Shown: piece after piece, positions 1 through 4,810 of the stretch
How positions within the stretch are numbered: the first letter of the stretch is position 1
Layout of the letters: each line of letters begins with the position of its first letter
DNA from: Candidatus Aminicenantota bacterium
GTDB lineage: Bacteria; Acidobacteriota; Aminicenantia; Aminicenantales; Aminicenantaceae
Length of the DNA: 8,395 bases
Assembly (NCBI GenBank): GCA_030620655.1
Contig: JAUXEH010000114.1
Coordinates: 1 to 8,395, forward strand
Direction of reading: 5' to 3'
Notes under the pieces: generated by a model
The model's input: the letters and a program-made list of their open reading frames with translations, nothing else
What the model was told of the DNA's origin: nothing
Databases searched by the model: none
Program-made: the position numbers and the translations under genes

Positions 1-1
1 C

Positions 2-778
2 AAGATGTCCAAGGATGTTCCTGTGGAACAGGCCTTGCTGGGCGCCAACACCATGGCGCAGCCTGTGCCGGGTTCCACCCAGGCTGAAGAGACTGTGAAG
101 CCCGCCGTCGACCCTGGAGAGGATTCTAACGGGATCGACAACCAGGCCGAGGCCGGGATCGAGGAGGAAAAACCTCCCGTTTCACAGCCCCAAGAGCAGC
201 CCGCCCAGAAGCCAGAACAGAAGCCTGAGATCCGGCGCACGCCGCCCCCTACACCGGTTCCGGTGGTAGAAGACATCGCCGAAGCCCAGGTTTCGGCTCA
301 GCTGGCGGGGGACACAACTCCCACGCAGACCTTCCAGGAGCCTGCAGCACCGATCCAGAAGCCCCCTCAGAAAAATGAGGAACAGACTGGGACGATGAGC
401 GGGACAGACCCCGGAAGCGAGGCGGCCGATCCGGAGCCTCCGGTCATCAGGGCGCCCGCAAAGGCACAAGTGGGAGACATCGTCTCCATCAATTTGGTGG
501 ATACGAAACCCGAGCTCATCCAGCAGGAGCTGCCACGGTTTCCTGCGGCCGCCAAGGGCCGCGGCATTGCCGGCACGGTGCTGCTGAACGCCCTGATCTC
601 GGAGAACGGTGATGTGCTCCAGACCGTCGCCATTCGGAAGATCGACAGCCCCTTCGGATTCAATGAGGCCGCGGAAAGGGCCGTGAAAAAATGGAAGTTC
701 CGCCCGGCCTGGAAGGACGGAGTTAGGGTCAAGGTGTGGAAGGTCATACCGATCATCTTCAAGGAAAACATGGACTGA
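2..778 (+). CDS. TonB-family energy transducer, 5' end probably outside the window
   Basis: TonB proteins couple the inner-membrane proton motive force to outer-membrane receptors. The last ~90 residues (about 168-257, counting from the ATG at 5) match a TonB C-terminal domain: an LPRFP segment in the place of the usual 'YP' motif, a G-x-x-G-T-V-L-L strand, a 'SENGDV' turn, then EAAERAV, KKWKFRPAW and a final VIPIIF strand. Residues ~50-150 are a low-complexity Pro/Gln/Glu-rich stretch, as expected for the periplasm-spanning spacer. No N-terminal membrane anchor is visible and no ribosome binding site precedes the ATG at 5. The frame is open to the window edge, so the true start and the anchor probably lie upstream and the ATG at 5 is likely internal. 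The gene ends 31 bp before a strong terminator, so it is the last gene of its transcript. The family call is firm; the receptor or cargo it serves is unknown. Confidence 0.85.
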   Translation, partial: KMSKDVPVEQALLGANTMAQPVPGSTQAEETVKPAVDPGEDSNGIDNQAEAGIEEEKPPVSQPQEQPAQKPEQKPEIRRTPPPTPVPVVEDIAEAQVSAQLAGDTTPTQTFQEPAAPIQKPPQKNEEQTGTMSGTDPGSEAADPEPPVIRAPAKAQVGDIVSINLVDTKPELIQQELPRFPAAAKGRGIAGTVLLNALISENGDVLQTVAIRKIDSPFGFNEAAERAVKKWKFRPAWKDGVRVKVWKVIPIIFKENMD

Positions 779-809
779 GCTTCCTTCTTTCTCCTCTTTT
801 ATAGATGTG

Positions 810-846
810 AGGGCCCGTCCCCTCCTAGGCGGGCCCTATTTTTTTT
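810..846 (+). terminator. Intrinsic terminator after the tonB-like gene
   Basis: A perfect 8-bp GC-rich stem (AGGGCCCG at 810-817 pairing with CGGGCCCT at 830-837) has a 12-nt loop and is followed by A and a run of eight T (839-846). This is a classic rho-independent terminator on the + strand. It separates the tonB-like gene from the kinase operon. Confidence 0.9.
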
Positions 847-864
847 AGCCCCGAGTCCTCCCGA

Positions 865-908
865 GTCATCGTGAGCGAGCATGGCCATCTCTGTCATTGC
901 GATGGCCT
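865..908. repeat. Degenerate intergenic repeat of the GTCATTGCGAG type
   Basis: Positions 865-891 read like a mutated copy of the GTCATTGCGAG...GAAGCAATCTC intergenic element: GTCATCGTGAGCGAGC, then CCATCTC. At 892-902 a second start of the same element appears (TGTCATTGCGA), identical over 11 bp to 8135-8145 near the other end of the window. A 7-bp inverted repeat, GGCCATC (883-889) with GATGGCC (901-907), can fold over it. The resemblance to repeats seen in deltaproteobacterial genomes is from memory; the 11-bp identity is seen directly. Confidence 0.5.
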
Positions 909-912
909 ACCG

Positions 913-941
913 TTGACAATCGGCCTCTAGCCATATAGATT
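913..941 (+). promoter_or_regulatory. Putative sigma-70-type promoter of the kinase operon
   Basis: A perfect -35 hexamer TTGACA (913-918) is followed at 17 bp by TAGATT (936-941), a 4/6 match to the -10 box; TATAGA at 934-939 with 15-bp spacing is the alternative. Transcription would start near 947. That is downstream of the GTG at 942, so this promoter supports the later GTG at 1002 as the kinase start. Confidence 0.5.
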
Positions 942-1001
942 GTGGAAGTAAAAAGTGTCTGCCCGACTATTCGGGGGTTAAGCCTTCTCAGAGGTGCATC
1001 C

Positions 1002-2444
1002 GTGACATCCATCGACCGGGACCCGGAACTGGAGACTCTCCAAAACTCGGATCATGTGCGTGCCCTGGTGCTCAACTCCATCTCAGAGCTTGTCGTCTAT
1101 CAGGACACAGACCAGAGGATCATATGGGTGAATAGGGCGGCCGCCGAATCGATCGATTCCACGGTTGATGAGATGCGGGGGCGGCACTGCTACGAGATCT
1201 GGCATCAGCGCATCGAACCCTGTGTGGGCTGCCCCGTGTCCAAGGCTATGGAAACCGGGCAGCCCGAAAAGGCGGAGATAAGCAGTACGGATGGACGGAT
1301 CTGGCTGATCAGCGGATATCCAGTCAGGGGAAACGGCGGCCGGATCCTGGGTGCCGTGGAAGTCACCCTGGAGATCACGCTGCGCAAAAAGGCGGAGCAG
1401 GCCCTGCGTGAGAGCGAAGAGCGCTACCGGAGCCTCATCCAGACCTCACCCGACGCGGTGACCGTCACGGACATCGGAGGCCGGATCACCTATGTTTCGC
1501 ACCAGACCTTGAACCTGCACGGATTCCGGCGCAAGGAAGAGCTCCTGGGCAGACAGTTCTCCGATATGATCGCCCCGGAATCCCGCGCCCAGGCGATCAT
1601 CTATCTGCGCAAGACCATGAAAGAGGGCGTGACCCGCAACCTGGAATACACGCTGCTCAGAAAGAACGGAGACCGTTTCATCGGAGAAATCGATACGGCC
1701 GTGGTCAAGGATGCGCAGGGGAATCCCCAGACGTTTATCGCCGTGACTCGGGATGTCACGGACCGGAAGGAAGTGCAGACCCAAATGGAGGCATCGGTCC
1801 GGGAGAAGGAGTATCTCCTGCAGGAGATCCATCACCGGGTGAAGAACAACCTCCAGGTTATCTCGAGCATCCTGGACCTGAGTCGTATGCGCATCGACGA
1901 TCCCAAGGCCGTCGACCTCATCACCAATGCCCGCTCCAAAATCCAGAGCATGGCCTTCATCCACTCGCAGCTCTACCGCAGCAAGCATTTCGACCAGATC
2001 GAGATGGGAGAACACATCCGGGAGCTGCTGCGCTATCTGACGGCCGTCTACAACACGGAAGCGGCAGTATCCTGTCATGTGGACATCAAAGACGTCTATC
2101 TCTCGCTCACCCAAGCCATACCCTGCGCCCTGGTGATGAACGAACTCATATCCAATGCCTTTAAACACGCTTTCACCGACAAGAGAGGGGGGACAATCGA
2201 GGTGTCCATGACGGTCGCAGCCGGCAGCACCGTTGTGATAAGCGTCAAGGACGACGGCGCCGGTACAGAAGCCGATTTTGATCTTACAGGAGTGAACAGC
2301 CTCGGACTCAAGCTGGTCCGGAACCTGGTGGAAAGGCAGCTCAAGGGAAGCATAAAGCTGGCGCGGAAAAAGTACACCGAGTTTCTCATCCGGTTCCCGC
2401 TTCTGTCACAGGAGGAGAAGAATGGCAAAGGTCCTGATCGTTGA
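1002..2444 (+). CDS. Cytoplasmic PAS-PAS-HisKA_2 sensor histidine kinase
   Basis: This protein senses a signal and autophosphorylates on histidine. The GTG at 1002 is chosen because GAGGTG (991-996) lies 5 nt upstream and because the likely promoter would start transcription after the alternative GTG at 942 (which would give 500 residues). Domains in the 480-residue form: PAS1 at ~20-130, PAS2 at ~135-255, a HisKA_2 dimerisation/phosphoacceptor domain at ~265-345 with the intact H-box EIHHRVKNNLQ (H277, H278), and a HATPase at ~350-478 with N-box ELISNAF (E381, N385), G1 box DDGAG (417-421) and a GLKLV G2 box. No transmembrane segment or signal peptide is visible, so the sensor should be soluble and read an internal signal. 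PAS1 carries C63, C74 and C77 in a C-Y-E-x-W ... C-x-x-C-P arrangement that could be redox- or metal-linked (inference). Its 3' end overlaps the next gene, so the two products are probably partners. Confidence 0.88.
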   Translation: MTSIDRDPELETLQNSDHVRALVLNSISELVVYQDTDQRIIWVNRAAAESIDSTVDEMRGRHCYEIWHQRIEPCVGCPVSKAMETGQPEKAEISSTDGRIWLISGYPVRGNGGRILGAVEVTLEITLRKKAEQALRESEERYRSLIQTSPDAVTVTDIGGRITYVSHQTLNLHGFRRKEELLGRQFSDMIAPESRAQAIIYLRKTMKEGVTRNLEYTLLRKNGDRFIGEIDTAVVKDAQGNPQTFIAVTRDVTDRKEVQTQMEASVREKEYLLQEIHHRVKNNLQVISSILDLSRMRIDDPKAVDLITNARSKIQSMAFIHSQLYRSKHFDQIEMGEHIRELLRYLTAVYNTEAAVSCHVDIKDVYLSLTQAIPCALVMNELISNAFKHAFTDKRGGTIEVSMTVAAGSTVVISVKDDGAGTEADFDLTGVNSLGLKLVRNLVERQLKGSIKLARKKYTEFLIRFPLLSQEEKNGKGPDR

Positions 2445-3810
2445 CGACGAAGCCGCCATAACCACACAGCTGGAGGAACGGCTGGCGGTCATGGGCTACG
2501 AGGTGGTGGGCACCGCATCCACGGGGGAAGAGGCCGTAGGCCTGGCCAGGGAACATGCGCCGGACATCATCCTGATGGATATCGTTATGCCGGGCGAGTT
2601 GGACGGGATCGAGGCTGCCCGCCTCATCCGCCGGGAAATGGACATCCCCGTGGTTTTCCTGACGGCCTATGGGGACGATCGGTTCATCGAGAGGGCCAAG
2701 GATGTCGGACCCTACGGATACATCATCAAGCCCTATCAAGAAAATGCCCTGAAAGCGGCCATCGAGATCGCACTGTACAACCGTGAGGTCATGCGCTGCC
2801 TGGAGGATCATGCCAACGGGTGGCGGCGGCTGACGGAGAACATGGAGGAGGCTGTCATCCTTTGCGACGCTGCGGGAAAGATTTTTTTCTGGAACCGGGG
2901 AGCGGAAAACATATTCGCTTACGCCGCATCCGAGATCACGGGCCGTGCCTTCCTGGACCTGGTATCGGAGGGGACCAAGAAGGAATATCTGCAGGAGATA
3001 GAACACCTGTTTGCCCACGGGGACTCGCCCTTGTGTGACTGCTGGGTCGAGGTGCTGGGAGTGCGTAAGGATTACAGCCGTTTCTACATGGAAATGTGTC
3101 TAACTCCCTGGACCTATAAGGATGAGAAGGCTTTCATAGGGGTCGTTAGGGATATCACCGCTCGGAAGAAAGAGGAGACTCGCTTCGAGACCAGCCTCCA
3201 GGAAAAGGACCGGCTCCTGGATGATGTGCGGCGCAGCGTCCAGGAGAATCTACAGCTCATCTACAGCCTCATCGATCTGCAGAAGGCCTGTGTGGAATCC
3301 CGCGAGGGCTTGAAGGGGCTGGGTGTGGGCCGCTCGCGGCTCGAGGCCCTGCTGTATGCCCAGGAGCGTGTGTCCGGATCAGAAGTGCCGGCCCGGGTCG
3401 ATTTTGCCGGTTATGTCCAGAACCTGATCGCCCGCCTGGTCCGGTCCTACGGTGTAGATGAAGACCGCATCGCCCTGTCCCTGGACATCGAATCACTGCC
3501 CCTGGACCTCAGGACCGCCACGGCCTGCGGGTTGATCGTGAGCGAACTGGTGTCCAATGCTTTCAAGTATGCGTTCCCAGACGCATCACGCAGGGGACGC
3601 GTGAGTGTCGGCTTCCGTCGCCGCGGGGAGGATTATGTCCTCAAGATCAAAGACGACGGGACCGGTTTCCCTCCTGATCAGGATTTCCCGGGAGACAAGA
3701 CCCAGGGGCTGCGTGTGGTGGCGGATCTGGTGGAGCACCTCAAGGGCGACATCTGCCTGGAGCGCCACGGCGGAACGGGCTTCAAGGTCGTCTTCCCGGC
3801 ATCGGATTGA
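2422..3810 (+). CDS. Receiver-PAS-kinase-like hybrid with degenerate H-box
   Basis: The start is set by AGGAGG (2410-2415), 6 nt before the ATG; the gene overlaps the upstream kinase by 23 bp, which suggests translational coupling. Residues ~1-120 form a complete receiver: acidic pair D8/D9, phosphoacceptor D53 in LMDIVMPG, T81 and K103. A PAS domain follows (~130-250), ending in the usual DITARKK linker. Residues ~255-460 resemble HisKA_2 plus HATPase. The ATP-binding part looks intact: N-box SELVSNAFKYAF (E375, N379), G1 DDGTG (411-415), then QGLRVV and GGTGFKVVFP. In the H-box, however, EIHHRVKNNLQ of the neighbouring kinase becomes DDVRRSVQENLQ, so both histidines are arginines (R270, R271). 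It probably receives phosphate from the upstream kinase; its own kinase activity is doubtful. A DNA-binding output domain is absent. It could act by ATP-dependent protein contact or by dimerising with the kinase (inference). Confidence 0.87.
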   Translation: MAKVLIVDDEAAITTQLEERLAVMGYEVVGTASTGEEAVGLAREHAPDIILMDIVMPGELDGIEAARLIRREMDIPVVFLTAYGDDRFIERAKDVGPYGYIIKPYQENALKAAIEIALYNREVMRCLEDHANGWRRLTENMEEAVILCDAAGKIFFWNRGAENIFAYAASEITGRAFLDLVSEGTKKEYLQEIEHLFAHGDSPLCDCWVEVLGVRKDYSRFYMEMCLTPWTYKDEKAFIGVVRDITARKKEETRFETSLQEKDRLLDDVRRSVQENLQLIYSLIDLQKACVESREGLKGLGVGRSRLEALLYAQERVSGSEVPARVDFAGYVQNLIARLVRSYGVDEDRIALSLDIESLPLDLRTATACGLIVSELVSNAFKYAFPDASRRGRVSVGFRRRGEDYVLKIKDDGTGFPPDQDFPGDKTQGLRVVADLVEHLKGDICLERHGGTGFKVVFPASD

Positions 3811-3817
3811 TCCCGTT

Positions 3818-4156
3818 CTATTTTTTCTTCCTTTCGACTAGCAGGGCTTCCAGCCGGTCCCGGATGAGGGTCTCGATCATCTCTGTGAGTGCGATCTGAG
3901 AGGGAGAGACCGCCGCTTCCGGGGTCACGAAAAGGTCGGAGATCTCGCATCGCAATCCCTGGGCGATCTTGTTGAGGATTTCCCAGGTGGGATTGCGGTA
4001 TTTCCCGTTCTCGATGTTGCACAGGCTCGAGGCCGGTATCCCGGCCAAGTCGGCCAGCTCCCGCTGCAGCATGGACTTGCCGGGCTTGATCCCGCTGTCC
4101 AATGACATGCGCAGCCGCTTAATGTTTTGACCCAGGTCCTTAAGCCCGAACATCAT
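3818..4156 (-). CDS. XRE-family helix-turn-helix transcriptional regulator
   Basis: A 112-residue protein with an N-terminal Cro/CI-type HTH domain (~8-76): helix 2 around QRELADLAG (31-39), the turn, a recognition helix around PASSLCNIENG (41-51), then NPTWEILNKIAQGL, the standard fourth helix. The C-terminal ~35 residues are helical and end in ERKKK; there is no sensor or peptidase domain, so any ligand is unknown. Two ATGs are adjacent (4154-4156 and 4151-4153). No Shine-Dalgarno sequence precedes them, but an extended -10 box lies 7 nt upstream, which fits leaderless translation. The gene converges on the receiver-PAS gene with only 7 bp between stop codons, and diverges from the redox operon. 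It is the obvious candidate to control that operon and itself; a 13-bp palindrome overlaps its own putative -35 box. Confidence 0.85.
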   Translation of the reverse strand: MMFGLKDLGQNIKRLRMSLDSGIKPGKSMLQRELADLAGIPASSLCNIENGKYRNPTWEILNKIAQGLRCEISDLFVTPEAAVSPSQIALTEMIETLIRDRLEALLVERKKK

Positions 4157-4162
4157 AGAAAA

Positions 4163-4191
4163 TTAATACCACACATAATTGAACAGTTCAA
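4163..4191 (-). promoter_or_regulatory. Putative promoter of the XRE gene with extended -10
   Basis: On the minus strand, TTGAAC (plus 4186-4191) is 17 bp from TATTAA (plus 4163-4168), which is preceded by TGG, an extended -10 signature. The predicted transcription start falls about 7 nt further on, at or next to the ATG at 4156, so the mRNA would be leaderless. Each hexamer matches consensus at only 4/6, so this is a moderate call. Confidence 0.4.
4179..4191. promoter_or_regulatory. 13-bp palindrome, candidate XRE operator
   Basis: TTGAAC-A-GTTCAA is a perfect inverted repeat of 6-bp arms around one central base. It lies 22 bp upstream of the XRE start codon and covers the proposed -35 box of that gene. 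Cro/CI-type dimers bind such short palindromes, so autorepression is a reasonable inference. Confidence 0.5.
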
Positions 4192-4248
4192 CCCGGAAGT
4201 GTCTTCGGGGGAAGATTTTCCGCATTTTCTTGATGATTACCCCGGAAA

Positions 4249-4262
4249 TCAACAATAGTTGA
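4249..4262. promoter_or_regulatory. Second inverted repeat upstream of the redox-operon promoter
   Basis: TCAAC-AATA-GTTGA is a perfect 5-bp-arm inverted repeat ending 9 bp before the TTGACA box at 4272. Its arms are oriented opposite to those of the 4179-4191 palindrome (TCAA...TTGA rather than TTGA...TCAA), so it may serve a different protein or be chance in AT-rich DNA. Confidence 0.3.
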
Positions 4263-4271
4263 GGAAATTAC

Positions 4272-4300
4272 TTGACATGTAAATCATATGGCTTTAAATT
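4272..4300 (+). promoter_or_regulatory. Putative promoter of the redox operon
   Basis: A perfect -35 box TTGACA (4272-4277) is followed at 17 bp by TAAATT (4295-4300, 4/6 match). TATAAC at 4300-4305 is a better hexamer but lies 22 bp away. Transcription would start near 4307 and leave a leader of about 107 nt before the first gene. The surroundings are clearly more AT-rich than the flanking genes. Confidence 0.5.
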
Positions 4301-4361
4301 ATAACTACAGATAATATATTAAGCGGGAAAATAATTGACTGCTCATTTGCTCTGCCTGCCC

Positions 4362-4386
4362 CGGTTTTCAACCGATCTTTTTTTTT
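4362..4386 (+). terminator. Terminator-like hairpin in the redox-operon leader
   Basis: CGGTT (4362-4366) pairs with AACCG (4370-4374) around a TTC loop, followed by ATC and nine T (4378-4386). The stem is only 5 bp, so it is a weak terminator at best. It sits inside the leader, 14 nt before the ribosome binding site AAGGAGGG (4401-4408), where it could act as an attenuator. Confidence 0.35.
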
Positions 4387-4413
4387 GTCATACATCATAA
4401 AAGGAGGGTCTTT

Positions 4414-4800
4414 ATGCCTAAGCTTACCATTGAAGACTTGAAAGCCTTGAGAGACATTGCCAAGGGGAAAACCCTTTTGAGCCGTGACGGCCCCTACAAG
4501 GTCAAGGTGACCGTGCACATGGGGACCTGCGGGATCGCTGCCGGCGCCCGCAAGATCATGGAGACCATGATGCAGGCCGTGGAGGAGAAAGAGGCGCGGG
4601 ATGTTTTCCTGACTACCTCGGGCTGTGCCGGCCTGTGCAGTAAGGAGCCCATGGCCACCGTCGAGGTCGCCGGTTCCGCGCCCGTCAAGTATGTGGAGCT
4701 GACACCGGAGAAGGCCCGAGAGATCTTCGACCGCCACGTCTTGGGTCAGAAGCCGGTCACCGAATACGCCATCGCCGTGGGAAGCGAGCGGTCGATCTGA
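4414..4800 (+). CDS. HndB-like thioredoxin-fold [2Fe-2S] ferredoxin subunit
   Basis: A 128-residue soluble protein of the type found as subunit HndB of NADP-reducing [FeFe] hydrogenases and beside NuoF-like subunits. It is expected to carry one [2Fe-2S] cluster and pass electrons to or from the flavoprotein encoded next. The motif HMGTCGIAAGAR (35-46) supplies C39, and SGCAGLC (69-75) supplies C71 and C75. Only three cysteines occupy ligand positions; where NuoE-like proteins have a fourth, this one has H35 or no obvious ligand. From memory, the MGTCGIAAGAR form is common in this family, so this is probably a family trait rather than decay. The start is firm: AAGGAGGG lies 5 nt before the ATG. 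The next gene begins 10 bp after the stop, so they are co-transcribed. Neither an HndA/NuoE-type subunit nor a hydrogenase follows, so the exact complex is unknown. Confidence 0.82.
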   Translation: MPKLTIEDLKALRDIAKGKTLLSRDGPYKVKVTVHMGTCGIAAGARKIMETMMQAVEEKEARDVFLTTSGCAGLCSKEPMATVEVAGSAPVKYVELTPEKAREIFDRHVLGQKPVTEYAIAVGSERSI

Positions 4801-4810
4801 GGAGGAGATC

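Noticed and set aside
367..771. Minus-strand open frame opposite the TonB domain
   Set aside because: It is a shadow of the TonB C-terminal coding sequence, which is clearly the real gene on the plus strand.
1446..2168. A 240-codon minus-strand frame inside the histidine kinase
   Set aside because: It is antisense to intact PAS2 and HisKA_2 motifs, with no recognisable domain and no ribosome binding site considered convincing.
2386..3018. A 210-codon minus-strand frame opposite the receiver-PAS gene
   Set aside because: The plus strand here encodes a textbook receiver domain with all key residues; the minus frame shows no family features.
3811..3830. T-run between the convergent receiver-PAS and XRE genes as a terminator
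   Set aside because: The T-run at 3821-3826 has no convincing stem before it; it lies within the end of the XRE gene.
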